Below, one piece after another: positions 9,277 through 17,751 of a stretch of DNA of 53,270 bases. The stretch spans positions 1-53,270 of the forward strand of contig DATJPR010000265.1 of assembly GCA_035506295.1 (NCBI GenBank), given 5' to 3'. The first letter of the stretch is position 1. Each line of letters starts with the position of its first letter. The position numbers and the translations under genes were made by a program. Source of the DNA: DATJPR01 sp035506295. Its GTDB lineage: Bacteria; Bacteroidota; Ignavibacteria; UBA10030; UBA6906. A model generated the notes under the pieces. The model saw only the letters and a program-made list of their open reading frames with translations, searched no databases and was not told the origin of the DNA.

Positions 9277-10335
9277 ATGAACGAGACGACGTTGACGCTC
9301 CGCACGCTGCTTGCCGAGCACGTGCGAGACGGCGAGCTGGTGGAGCAGATGGACAACGACTGGGTTCGGTGTCTCGCCTGCGGTCACCGTTGCCGGATCC
9401 CACCCGGCCATGACGGCATCTGCAAAGTCCGGTACAACGATCACGGCGTCCTGAAAGTCCCGACGGGCTACGCCGCAGGCCTCGCCCTCGATCCGATCGA
9501 AAAGAAACCGTTCTTTCATGTCCTGCCCGGCTCCCGCGCCCTGAGCTTCGGCATGCTCGGGTGCGACTACCACTGTTCGTACTGCCAGAACTGGCTCACG
9601 TCTCAAACGCTCCGCAACCCTGCGGCGGTCGTTGCGCCGGAGCCCATTCGTGCGGAAGGGATCGTCGAGCTTGCCGTCCGGCGCGGAGCTCCGGTCATCA
9701 CGAGCACGTATAACGAACCCCTGATCACCAGCGAGTGGGCAGTGGAAGTCTTCCGTCTGGCGAAAGCGGTCGGGATCAAATGTTCCTATGTGTCGAACGG
9801 CAACGGCACGCCGGAAGTGATCGCCTACATCCGGCCGTACATCGATTGCTACAAGATCGACCTTAAGAGCTTCCGGCAGAAAAACTATCAGCAGCTCGGA
9901 GGAAAACTCCAAACGGTCCTCGATACCATCCGGCTGCTTCACCGCGAAGGCGTTTGGGTGGAAATCGTCACTCTTGTCGTGCCAGGCTTCAACGATTCGG
10001 ACGGCGAGCTTCGCGACATCGCCGGATTCCTGGCGTCGGTCTCAGCTGACATTCCCTGGCATGTTACGGCGTTTCATCCCGACTATCAAATGCAGGATGT
10101 CGATCGCACGCCTGCAAGGACGCTTCTTCGCGCCACGGAAATCGGCCGTGAAAGCGGACTGCGGTTCGTGTACGCGGGCAATCTCCCCGGCATGACCGGC
10201 GACAATGAGAACACGTATTGCCCGGCCTGCCACGAGCTCCTCATTCTTCGCGAGGGCTTTCACGTGCGAAGGAATGGCATTCACCAGGGGAAATGTCCGC
10301 GCTGCTCCCAAGTGATCCCCGGCATCTGGCACTGA
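9277..10335 (+). CDS. amrS: AmmeMemoRadiSam system radical SAM enzyme
   Basis: A 352-residue radical SAM protein of the COG1180/AmrS group. The [4Fe-4S] motif CxxxCxxC is Cys96, Cys100 and Cys103 (GCDYHCSYC). A four-cysteine N-terminal knuckle (Cys32, Cys35, Cys39 and Cys49) and a C-terminal double CxxC (CPAC and CPRC) frame the barrel, as usual in this family. TSTYNEPLI and the FHPDY segment are family hallmarks. AmrS is normally encoded with an AMMECR1-domain and a Memo-like protein and is thought to modify a substrate with them. Neither partner is in this window. The specific reaction is not established. Confidence 0.9.
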   Translation: MNETTLTLRTLLAEHVRDGELVEQMDNDWVRCLACGHRCRIPPGHDGICKVRYNDHGVLKVPTGYAAGLALDPIEKKPFFHVLPGSRALSFGMLGCDYHCSYCQNWLTSQTLRNPAAVVAPEPIRAEGIVELAVRRGAPVITSTYNEPLITSEWAVEVFRLAKAVGIKCSYVSNGNGTPEVIAYIRPYIDCYKIDLKSFRQKNYQQLGGKLQTVLDTIRLLHREGVWVEIVTLVVPGFNDSDGELRDIAGFLASVSADIPWHVTAFHPDYQMQDVDRTPARTLLRATEIGRESGLRFVYAGNLPGMTGDNENTYCPACHELLILREGFHVRRNGIHQGKCPRCSQVIPGIWH

Positions 10336-10356
10336 GCGTACGACACGCATCCCTCC

Positions 10357-11181
10357 ATGTTTTCTCCCAGAATTACCCTCGTCGTAGCGGTCTATAACAA
10401 GCCGGAGTTCCTCCGGTATGTCTTCGTCGCCCTCGGTCGGCAATCGTTCGAGGATTTCGAGGTGATCGTCGCGGACGACGGCTCGGGTCCGGAAATCCGC
10501 GGCGTGGTGGACGAGGCGAAGAAGCGCTACGCGTTTCCCATCGAACACCTCTGGCACGAAGACCACGGCTGGCGGAAGAACACCATGCTGAACAACGCCA
10601 TCCGGGCGGCCAGGTCGGACTGGATCGTGTTTACCGATGGCGATTGTCTTCCCTCGCGGCATTTCCTGCTGGATCACTGGCGTGAGCGGGACGACCGGTG
10701 CGCGTTGCTGGGCCGCCGTGTGGAGACCAGCGAGCGGTGGACGCGCTTGCTGACAGAGGAGAAGATCGCCTCAGGATCCTTCGAGCATTACGGGGTGGCG
10801 GAGTGGATCGACGGGCTTCGCGGTCGATCGCTTCGCGTGGAGGATGGCATCCGAATTCCCAGCAGGCTTCTCCGGGCAGTCCTCCTCAGGAAGGTGCGGG
10901 GAATGCTCGGGTGCAATTTCTCGGTGGCGAAGCGGCATCTGGAAGCGATCAACGGGTTCGACGAGCTGTATGATGGGCCCGGCTGCGGCGAAGATTCCGA
11001 TGTTCAATACCGGCTTTCGCTGATCGGCGTCGGCGGCAAATCGATGCGCAATCTTGCCGTGCAGTACCATCTCTGGCATCCTCGCCAGGCGGTATCGGAT
11101 GCATGCTGGGACCGGTTCCAGGAGGTGAAGCGGCTCGGGAACGCAGTCTGCACCAGGGGCTTGCGCCGGGTCACAGCGTAG
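10357..11181 (+). CDS. Glycosyltransferase family 2 (galactosyltransferase-like C-terminus)
   Basis: A 274-residue GT-A enzyme. Visible motifs are ITLVVAVYNKPEFL at the N-terminus, VIVADDGSG for UDP-sugar binding, the metal site FTDGDCLPSRHF, and a C-terminal GCNFSVAKRHL...INGFDELYDGPGCGEDSDVQYRL segment. That last block is the Glyco_transf_7C pattern found in bacterial chondroitin-synthase and galactosyltransferase relatives, where the GEDxD acid acts as base. It follows amrS by 21 bases. It is not contiguous with the first glycan cluster and may act alone. The acceptor and donor are unknown. Confidence 0.88.
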   Translation: MFSPRITLVVAVYNKPEFLRYVFVALGRQSFEDFEVIVADDGSGPEIRGVVDEAKKRYAFPIEHLWHEDHGWRKNTMLNNAIRAARSDWIVFTDGDCLPSRHFLLDHWRERDDRCALLGRRVETSERWTRLLTEEKIASGSFEHYGVAEWIDGLRGRSLRVEDGIRIPSRLLRAVLLRKVRGMLGCNFSVAKRHLEAINGFDELYDGPGCGEDSDVQYRLSLIGVGGKSMRNLAVQYHLWHPRQAVSDACWDRFQEVKRLGNAVCTRGLRRVTA

Positions 11182-11225
11182 GGCACGCCGCTTGCTTTTG
11201 GGGGATGTTTCTTCTACCATACGAT

Positions 11226-11239
11226 TGAACAACTGTTCA
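11226..11239. promoter_or_regulatory. Probable SmtB/ArsR-type operator
   Basis: TGAACA-AC-TGTTCA is an exact 6-2-6 inverted repeat 23 bases before the ATG of the ArsR/SmtB-family gene, followed by ATATGTT. It closely resembles the 12-2-12 imperfect repeats (core TGAAYA-N2-TRTTCA) bound by SmtB, ZiaR and CzrA. Its place just ahead of the regulator suggests zinc-relieved autorepression of the two-gene operon. Confidence 0.7.
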
Positions 11240-11262
11240 TATGTTAATGCAAACGGTAGACC

Positions 11263-11598
11263 ATGGAATACGTCGATAAAGCGGAAGCAGTGCAGGCCCG
11301 CCGCGCAATCCACGGCGAGGCCATCATGCGCAGCCTGGGCGAGATCTTCAAGGTCCTGGGCGATCCCACCCGGTTGAAAATCTGCCTGGCCCTCCAAAAC
11401 CATGAGCTGTGCGTCAGCGACATCGCCGCGGTCGCCGGAATGTCGGAATCCGCGGTCTCACACCAGCTGCGCCTCTTGAAAACCATGCGCCTCGTCCGAT
11501 ATCGCAAGGAGGGGAAGATGGCCTACTATATGCTCGACGACGCGCACATCGAGCAGTTGATTTCTCTCGGCGTCCGACACGTGCAGGAGCGCCAATGA
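11263..11598 (+). CDS. ArsR/SmtB-family metal-sensing repressor
   Basis: A 111-residue winged-helix repressor. The helix-turn-helix is ELCVSDIAAVAGMSESAVSHQLRLLK (residues 48-73), almost the SmtB sequence. The alpha-5 zinc site is intact: Asp93, His95, His106 and Glu109 have the same spacing as SmtB Asp104, His106, His117 and Glu120. Cys50 matches the SmtB alpha-3 cysteine. By family knowledge, such proteins sit on the operator without metal and release it on binding zinc (or cobalt/cadmium). The stop overlaps the ATPase start as ATGA, so it almost certainly controls that pump. A strong operator candidate lies 23 bases upstream. Confidence 0.92.
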   Translation: MEYVDKAEAVQARRAIHGEAIMRSLGEIFKVLGDPTRLKICLALQNHELCVSDIAAVAGMSESAVSHQLRLLKTMRLVRYRKEGKMAYYMLDDAHIEQLISLGVRHVQERQ

Positions 11599-13778
11599 AG
11601 CCGTCGGATCCCGGCCGTACATTCGTCGTCACCGGCGTTTGCTGCGCATCGGAAGAAAACGTGTTACGCAAGAGTCTCGACCGCAACGTCGGAGACGGGG
11701 CGTACAAATTCAGCCCTGTGACATCGGAACTGCGCGTGACGCGTGCGGTTTCCCGGGAAACGATTGTCCAGGCTGTGCAAAGCGCGGGGTTCGGCGTCCG
11801 CGAACGCGTACGTGTGGAAGAGAAAGAACCGTTTTTCACCCGCCACCGGCGCACCCTGGAGATCGCCGTTGCGGTCGTGCTCGGCGTGGTGGGCTCCACA
11901 CTGCTCGAGAGCGGAGCGCGCATTCCCGGACGGGGCTTGCTTGCAGCCGCCATGGCGTTCGGCGGCTGGGAGATCGCCGTGAAGGCATTCAAAGCCCTGC
12001 GACAGGGCGCGCTGGACACCAACGTGCTGATGATGATCGCGATGGCCGGGGCGATTGGCGTGAACAAATGGGAGGAGGCCGTCGCAGTGATCGTCCTTTT
12101 CTCTTTCTCGCTTGTCCTTGAATCGTATGCCTCCGCCCGCACACGCCGCGCAGTGCAGTCGCTCATGGCGCTCTCACCGGCGGAGGCAATCGTGATCCGC
12201 AATGGAAAAGACGCGACCATAAAGGCGGAAGAGGTCAAGGTCGGCGACATCGTCACCATCAGGCCGGGAATGAGAATCCCGGTCGATGGCATCGTCCTTG
12301 AAGGAGAATCGACGGTTTCGGAGGCGATGCTGACGGGGGAACCACTCCCTGCAGAAAAATCGGCGGGGAGCGAAGTGTATGCCGGCTGTCTGAACGAGCG
12401 CGGGTCGCTTCGCATCCGGGTCTCCAGGGCCTTCGAAGAAACGCGCCTCTCGCACATCATTCATCTCGTGGAGGAAGCACAGTACCAGAAGCCGCCGATC
12501 CAGACTACGATGGACCGATTCGCGGCACGCTACACATGGATTGTCCTGCTCGGCGCGATCGCCGTCGCGGTTGTTCCCCCCCTGGTCTATGCCGAGCCGT
12601 TCAGGATCTGGTTTTATCGCGCGCTCATCATGCTGGTGATTTCCTGTCCGTGCGCGCTCGTCATTTCGACCCCGGTGACGTTTGTCTCCGCGTTGACCGC
12701 CGCGGCGCGAAGCGGGGTGCTCGTCAAAGGGGGGAAACACTTCGAAACCCTCGCCCGTCTTCGGTCGATCGCCTTCGACAAAACAGGGACTCTCACGGAA
12801 GGTCGCCCTCGCATCACCGATCTGGTGCCGTTGAACGGCATGACGCCCAAAGAGCTCCTTGCGCTGGTCGCGGCGATTGAACAGCATTCGGAGCATCAGC
12901 TCGGCTCAGCGATCGTCCGCGAGGCGGCGTTGTGGGGGATCGAACAGGCACCGATGAGCATCGATAGGTTCGAGGCGCTGCCGGGGCGGGGGATCGCCTC
13001 GGTGGTCGACGGCAAGGAGTTCTTCCTCGGGAATTGCGGACTTGCAGGAGAGATGGGCTTTGACACGCCGGAGCTCGTTGAGACCGTGAAACAGTTCGAA
13101 GCCGCCGGGAAAAGCACGCTTTCGATCGGCCGCCCGGGGGAAGCGCTCGGTGTCATCGCGTTCCGTGACACCCTCCGAAGGGAAAGCCGGCCTCTCGTCC
13201 AATCCCTGCGCTCGCAGGGCATGAAAGATCTCGTTATGCTGTCCGGGGACGCGGAGGAATCCGCGAAGGTGATCGCGCAGGATATCGGTCTCGAGGACTG
13301 GCGTGGATCGCTCCTGCCCGGCGACAAGGTTGAGGCGATCAAAGAGCTGCGCACGCAACACGGTCTCGTTGCCATGGTGGGCGACGGGATTAACGACACC
13401 CCTGCTTTGGCGGCGGCATCCGTGGGCATCGCCATGGGAGGCAACGGCACCGATGCCGCGCTCGAGACCGCTGATGTGGTGCTCATGAGCGACAACCTCC
13501 TCCTGCTTCCGCCGCTGTTCACTCTCAGCAGGAAAACGATGAAGATCGTCCGTCAGAACATTGTCTTTGCCCTGGCCATCAAAGCGATGTTCCTCCTGCT
13601 CAGCGTCGCCGGGATTGCAACCCTCTGGCTGGCGCTGCTTGCCGACGACGGCGCCGCCCTTCTCGTCATCCTCAACGGCATGCGGGCCCTGCGTCGTCTC
13701 CAGATTCCGGTCGGCGCACCGGCGATACACGCTTCGGAATTGTCATCCCGCAATCGTGCGGGGAACAAGAGCACCTGA
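11595..13778 (+). CDS. P1B-2-type Zn2+/Cd2+/Pb2+-translocating ATPase
   Basis: A 727-residue heavy-metal P-type ATPase. It has the CPC motif at 351-353, phosphorylated Asp395 in DKTGTLTEG, the TGE actuator loop (MLTGEPLP) and the GDGINDTPAL hinge. Lys663 in membrane helix 7 and Asp684 in helix 8 (LADDGA) match E. coli ZntA Lys693 and Asp714, which define zinc/cadmium/lead exporters. The N-terminal metal domain has Cys16-Cys17-x-x-Glu20 (GVCCASEE) instead of GMxCxxC; that CCxxE form is known from plant zinc pumps of the HMA2/4 type. The usual HP dipeptide of the nucleotide domain reads His434-Gln435. It is co-translated with the repressor, implying zinc-induced export. Confidence 0.94.
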   Translation: MKPSDPGRTFVVTGVCCASEENVLRKSLDRNVGDGAYKFSPVTSELRVTRAVSRETIVQAVQSAGFGVRERVRVEEKEPFFTRHRRTLEIAVAVVLGVVGSTLLESGARIPGRGLLAAAMAFGGWEIAVKAFKALRQGALDTNVLMMIAMAGAIGVNKWEEAVAVIVLFSFSLVLESYASARTRRAVQSLMALSPAEAIVIRNGKDATIKAEEVKVGDIVTIRPGMRIPVDGIVLEGESTVSEAMLTGEPLPAEKSAGSEVYAGCLNERGSLRIRVSRAFEETRLSHIIHLVEEAQYQKPPIQTTMDRFAARYTWIVLLGAIAVAVVPPLVYAEPFRIWFYRALIMLVISCPCALVISTPVTFVSALTAAARSGVLVKGGKHFETLARLRSIAFDKTGTLTEGRPRITDLVPLNGMTPKELLALVAAIEQHSEHQLGSAIVREAALWGIEQAPMSIDRFEALPGRGIASVVDGKEFFLGNCGLAGEMGFDTPELVETVKQFEAAGKSTLSIGRPGEALGVIAFRDTLRRESRPLVQSLRSQGMKDLVMLSGDAEESAKVIAQDIGLEDWRGSLLPGDKVEAIKELRTQHGLVAMVGDGINDTPALAAASVGIAMGGNGTDAALETADVVLMSDNLLLLPPLFTLSRKTMKIVRQNIVFALAIKAMFLLLSVAGIATLWLALLADDGAALLVILNGMRALRRLQIPVGAPAIHASELSSRNRAGNKST

Positions 13779-14026
13779 CCCCCCCGGAGTCACCCGTCTC
13801 TCTTCAACGGCGGTCGAAGTGCCTACCATGACCTGAATCACATTCGGATATCTTTTGACTGAATACTTTTCTTGAAGGGGCAGGTACGGCGGTTTCATGC
13901 TCTCCAGCTTGACCTTCGAAGAGGATTCCGGTAGCTTGAAGATTGGTAGAGCTTTGAAAGATACGTTGGAGAGAGGGGCTCTGACCGACCGATGAGCTAT
14001 TGATGTTCCAGATCGGGAGGACAACG

Positions 14027-15940
14027 ATGAACCCTACAAAGTCTACACATCTTCTAGTGATTGCAGTGATCGTCGGTGCTGCTGCGGCGGTCTGGTCTCC
14101 AGCATGTGCGCAAAGGAAGCTGATGAAGCGTGATGCATTGCAGGACAGCATTGCCTGGATTCCGCAGCAAATTTCCCTCCCGGGGGTCGTGGCGGGAAGT
14201 GCGCTCTGGTTTGACTTTAACGACGACGGCAGACTTGATATTCTCCTTGCCGGTGAAAGCGTCAACGGACCGGTATCAGGGATCTATGAGAATCTTGATT
14301 CGACATTCGTCAAGGCGGAATCCAACCTCATCCCGGTGATTTCCGAGAACGGTCTCGCCTGGGGCGATTTCAACAATGATGGCAATCTGGATATTGCGCT
14401 CGAAGGCCGGCTGGACTCCACCGGGACGGACCTCGTTTCGAAAGTCTATAACTACGATCACGGTCAGTTCATTGATGTCAACGCACAACTGATGCCCCTC
14501 ACCGGCGGCTCGGTGCGATGGGTGGACTACGACAACGACGGCCATCTGGATCTGCTTCTCAGCGGGTCCCCCGATCAAGGTGGTTCGTTCGATACCAAAC
14601 TCTACCGCAATATCAATGGGCAATTCTTCGAGGAACCGGTGGGATTTCCCGGCGTGTGGGGAAGCTCCATCGCATTCGCCGACTACGACAACGACGGCTT
14701 TGTGGATGTCATCATCAGCGGGTACGGCTACGGTGGCACACAAACTACGCTCTACCGCAACGCCATGTCGAGGGGTGTCATCGGCTTTGATCCTGTTTAC
14801 TCTCCTCTGGAAGGGGGTGGAAGTTTCGCCCCCGTGAACTCGGGTGCGGTTGCATGGTTTGATGCAGACAACGACGGATACCAGGACCTGATTGTTACCG
14901 GCGCCGGGATCGGCGGCCCCGTTGCAAGGATATATCACAACAATGGCAACGGAACATTCACCGACATCAATGCGAACCTGGCGCCGGTGTCGGTGAGCGC
15001 TGTCGCCGTCGGTGACTACGACAATGACGGATTCCTGGACATTGCCATTTCAGGCGGAGATGACTTCTACACAGGGGCAAATCCCAAGACAAAAATCTAC
15101 CACAACAATGGCAACCTGACATTCACGGATATCGGGGCCACTCTGACAGGCACGTGGTTCGGCTCCCTCGACTGGGGAGATTACGACCACGATGGCAGGC
15201 TCGATCTTCTTGTCACGGGCGCAACTCTCGTGAGGGATCATCCCACGTACGGAAATGATCTCGGACCTGTCACGATCCTATATAAAAACACTGTTATTGT
15301 CGACAGCAATGCATCCCCGACGACACCGACGGATCTCAACGCCCAGGGGGACTCGAATCAAATCACCTTCTCCTGGAAACCTTCGACCGATCAGGAGACA
15401 AGTCAGAAGGCCATCACCTACAACCTGAGGGTCGGCACGACGCCGGGAGGATTCGACGTCGTGTCGCCGCTGTCCAACACTGCATCAGGCTACCGGCGTA
15501 TGCCGAAGCCGGGGGCTCAGGGAACGCAGACCAGCGCGAAACTCCGGAGTCTTCCCCCGGGCACCTATTATTGGAGCGTCCAGGCTGTCGACAATCAACT
15601 TGCGGGCTCAACATTTTCACCGGAGAAGTCGTTGGTGATCACGACGACCGGGGTTCATTCGCAGGGTGAGGTCCCGGCCACGTTCGGGCTGAAGCAGAAC
15701 TATCCCAACCCCTTCAATCCGACGACCACGATCGAGTTTTCGCTTCCCCGTGCCGGCGTTGCCACGGTAAAGGTATTCGATGTGGTCGGCAGGGAGGTGT
15801 CCACGCTTGTCAACGAATGGAGGCAAGCAGGGACACACCGTATTCAATGGAATGCATCGAGTTGCGCGAGCGGGGTCTACTACTGTCGCCTCGAAGCCGG
15901 GTCATTCGCCACTTCGAAAGCCATGGTTCTGGTTCGCTAA
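14027..15940 (+). CDS. Secreted FG-GAP/VCBS repeat protein with T9SS sorting domain
   Basis: 637 residues. A signal peptide ends near SPACAQ. Seven calcium-binding-type repeats of the form D-x-[DN]-x-D-G-x-x-D lie between residues ~60 and ~390, the blades of an integrin-alpha-like propeller (FG-GAP/VCBS). A fibronectin-III-like domain follows at ~430-540 (NQITFSWKPSTDQ). The last ~90 residues are a type A T9SS sorting domain (FGLKQNYPNPFNPTTTIEF, VFDVVGREV, and an ASGVYYCRL-type end). GGGAGG six bases before the ATG at 14027 fixes the start. The protein is expected on the cell surface or released. The ligand is unknown. Confidence 0.93.
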   Translation: MNPTKSTHLLVIAVIVGAAAAVWSPACAQRKLMKRDALQDSIAWIPQQISLPGVVAGSALWFDFNDDGRLDILLAGESVNGPVSGIYENLDSTFVKAESNLIPVISENGLAWGDFNNDGNLDIALEGRLDSTGTDLVSKVYNYDHGQFIDVNAQLMPLTGGSVRWVDYDNDGHLDLLLSGSPDQGGSFDTKLYRNINGQFFEEPVGFPGVWGSSIAFADYDNDGFVDVIISGYGYGGTQTTLYRNAMSRGVIGFDPVYSPLEGGGSFAPVNSGAVAWFDADNDGYQDLIVTGAGIGGPVARIYHNNGNGTFTDINANLAPVSVSAVAVGDYDNDGFLDIAISGGDDFYTGANPKTKIYHNNGNLTFTDIGATLTGTWFGSLDWGDYDHDGRLDLLVTGATLVRDHPTYGNDLGPVTILYKNTVIVDSNASPTTPTDLNAQGDSNQITFSWKPSTDQETSQKAITYNLRVGTTPGGFDVVSPLSNTASGYRRMPKPGAQGTQTSAKLRSLPPGTYYWSVQAVDNQLAGSTFSPEKSLVITTTGVHSQGEVPATFGLKQNYPNPFNPTTTIEFSLPRAGVATVKVFDVVGREVSTLVNEWRQAGTHRIQWNASSCASGVYYCRLEAGSFATSKAMVLVR

Positions 15941-15970
15941 GGACCATCTGAGAAGAGTTTGCTGTTGCCG

Positions 15971-16006
15971 ATCAGCCGGATCCCCGCGGATCCGGCTGAT
16001 TTGTTT
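15971..16006 (+). terminator. Strong hairpin terminator after the FG-GAP gene
   Basis: A perfect 13-bp stem (15971-15983 with 15988-16000) closed by the tetraloop CCGC and followed by TTGTTT. It lies 30 bases after the stop codon. The T tract is interrupted, but the stem is very stable. Confidence 0.8.
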
Positions 16007-16036
16007 GGGGGAGGTACCTGAGATAGGGCGATTGTC

Positions 16037-16065
16037 TTGACTTTCCATGCTTTTCTGTGTATCAT
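16037..16065 (+). promoter_or_regulatory. Promoter for rplU-rpmA
   Basis: TTGACT (16037-16042), a 17-base spacer, then TATCAT (16060-16065): four or five matches to each sigma-70 hexamer at ideal spacing. Transcription would start near 16072, about 44 bases before rplU. Confidence 0.6.
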
Positions 16066-16115
16066 GGTAGTCCTTGCACGATTTCGTCAACCATCCCCAA
16101 ATGAGGGTTCGAACG

Positions 16116-16427
16116 ATGTATGCCGTAGTGGAAATTGCCGGCAAACAATTCAGGGTTTCGCCGAACCAAAGCCTTCTCGTGCCCACGCTCCAACACAAGT
16201 CGGGCGATGCGGTGAAATTCGATCGTGTCCTTCTTGTGGAAGGCGACAAGGGCATTGCGGTCGGTCATCCCACCATCCCCGGAGCCGCCGTCGAAGCCCG
16301 CGTGCTTGACAAGGTCCGTGACGAGAAGGTCGTGGTGTTCAAGAAGAAAAAGCGCAAAGGCTACCGGGTAAAGCGCGGACATCGTCAGTCGTACACGAAG
16401 GTGCAGATTACCAACATTGCCGTGTAG
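16116..16427 (+). CDS. rplU: 50S ribosomal protein L21
   Basis: A 103-residue large-subunit ribosomal protein that binds 23S rRNA next to L20. It opens with MYAVVEIAGKQFRV and ends with the family signature KKKKRKGYRVKRGHRQ...TKVQITNI. An ATG 42 bases upstream in the same frame would add a non-conserved leader and is rejected. It is followed after 11 bases by rpmA, the standard bacterial gene order. A sigma-70-type promoter lies just upstream and a terminator behind rpmA closes the unit. Confidence 0.97.
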   Translation: MYAVVEIAGKQFRVSPNQSLLVPTLQHKSGDAVKFDRVLLVEGDKGIAVGHPTIPGAAVEARVLDKVRDEKVVVFKKKKRKGYRVKRGHRQSYTKVQITNIAV

Positions 16428-16438
16428 GGAGTTCGTCC

Positions 16439-16696
16439 ATGGCTCACAAAAAAGGTGTAGGAAGTTCACGCAACGGGCGTGACAGCAACGCGCAGCGCCT
16501 CGGCGTCAAGCGCTTCGGTGGCGAGCTCGTCAGCGCGGGGAGCATCATCGTCCGGCAGCGGGGGACCCGGTTCGAACCCGGCGTCAACGTCGGCATCGGC
16601 GGCGACGATACGCTGTTCGCGAAGGCGGACGGCATCGTCCAGTTCAAAAAATACAGCAAGGCGAGAAAAGTCGTCAGCGTCGTGCCGAAGGCCTAG
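16439..16696 (+). CDS. rpmA: 50S ribosomal protein L27
   Basis: An 85-residue ribosomal protein near the peptidyl-transferase centre. The sequence MAHKKGVGSSRNGRDSNAQR is the conserved N-terminal arm reaching the P-site tRNA. GGELVSAGSIIVRQRGT, then GDDTLFAKADGIV, complete the family. There is no Firmicutes-type cleavable N-terminal extension. It forms an operon with rplU. In many bacteria the obg GTPase gene follows; here mdh follows after a terminator instead. Confidence 0.97.
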   Translation: MAHKKGVGSSRNGRDSNAQRLGVKRFGGELVSAGSIIVRQRGTRFEPGVNVGIGGDDTLFAKADGIVQFKKYSKARKVVSVVPKA

Positions 16697-16750
16697 CGCC
16701 TTCCCAGGCCGGAACGGTCGGACGATTCCTCAAGGCTTCTCTGTGTAACC

Positions 16751-16785
16751 AGTCCCGTCGAGCATCCGGCGGGACTTTTTCTTTT
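16751..16785 (+). terminator. Intrinsic terminator after rpmA
   Basis: A ten-base stem AGTCCCGTCG / CGGCGGGACT with one G-U pair and a short loop, followed by TTTTTCTTTT. It separates the ribosomal protein operon from mdh. Confidence 0.85.
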
Positions 16786-16827
16786 GTTCCCGGTGTTCAT
16801 ATCTCCACACGTCATCCGGAGACCACA

Positions 16828-17751
16828 ATGAAGATTACCGTTATCGGTGCAGGCAACGTGGGGGCAACCACGGCACAGCGTATCGTCGATAAACAACTTG
16901 CCAACGAAGTCGTCCTCGTCGACGTCCTCGAAGGGATCCCGCAGGGAAAAGCGCTCGATATGTATGAAGCCACCCCTGTTGAGAAAAGCGACGTCAAGGT
17001 GGTCGGCAGCAACGGGTATGAAGCCACGGCGGGATCCGATCTCGTCGTCATTACGGCCGGGATCGCGCGCAAGCCGGGGATGAGCCGCGATGATCTCATG
17101 AATACCAACAGCGGGATTGTCAAAAGCTGCACCGCCGCAAGCGTGGCCGCCTCGCCACAGGCCGTGCTGATCGTGGTCTCCAATCCTCTGGACGTGATGG
17201 CGTACGTCGCACTGAAGGTCAGTCGATTCGACCGGAAACGCGTCATCGGCATGGCAGGTGTGCTGGATTCCGCGCGGTTCCGCTCCTTCATTGCGGAAGA
17301 GCTCAAGGTATCGATCGAAGACGTAAATGCGTTTGTCCTCGGAGGCCACGGCGACTCCATGGTCCCCCTCCCGCGGTACTCAACCGTCGCCGGGATTCCC
17401 ATCACCGAACTCATGAGCAAGGAAACGTTGGACCGGATCGTCAAGCGCACGCGCGATGGTGGAATCGAGATCGTCAACTACCTGAAAACTGGAAGCGCCT
17501 ACTATGCGCCGTCGTCGGCAACGGTGGCGATGGTCGAGTCCATCGTGAAGAACAAACACCGCATTCTCCCCTGCGCCGTGTATCTCCAGGGTGAGTACGG
17601 CCTCCACGACACCGTCGCCGGCGTGCCCGTGAAGCTCGGGTCGCGCGGCATCGAAGAGATCGTCCAGATCAAATTGAACCCTGACGAGCAGGCGGCGCTG
17701 GAAAAATCTGCAAACGACGTGAAGCAATCGATCGGAAAGCTCTCGTTGTGA
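16828..17751 (+). CDS. mdh: Malate dehydrogenase (LDH-like type)
   Basis: A 307-residue NAD-dependent enzyme that interconverts malate and oxaloacetate in the TCA cycle. It has the Rossmann GAGNVGATTA at residues 7-15 and Asp32 at the end of strand 2, which favours NAD over NADP. Substrate arginines are Arg81 and Arg87 (in RKPGMSRDDL) and Arg150, with catalytic Asp147 and His174 (GGHGDSMVP). Arg81 rather than Gln marks malate over lactate dehydrogenase. The length is typical of the tetrameric Chlorobium/Bacillus-type enzymes. It overlaps the next gene by four bases (GTGA). Confidence 0.96.
   Translation: MKITVIGAGNVGATTAQRIVDKQLANEVVLVDVLEGIPQGKALDMYEATPVEKSDVKVVGSNGYEATAGSDLVVITAGIARKPGMSRDDLMNTNSGIVKSCTAASVAASPQAVLIVVSNPLDVMAYVALKVSRFDRKRVIGMAGVLDSARFRSFIAEELKVSIEDVNAFVLGGHGDSMVPLPRYSTVAGIPITELMSKETLDRIVKRTRDGGIEIVNYLKTGSAYYAPSSATVAMVESIVKNKHRILPCAVYLQGEYGLHDTVAGVPVKLGSRGIEEIVQIKLNPDEQAALEKSANDVKQSIGKLSL

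Noticed and set aside
9373..10335. Pyruvate formate-lyase activating enzyme as the call for the 9277 gene
   Set aside because: The N-terminal four-cysteine knuckle and C-terminal double CxxC fit the AmmeMemoRadiSam enzyme, and no glycyl radical enzyme gene is nearby.
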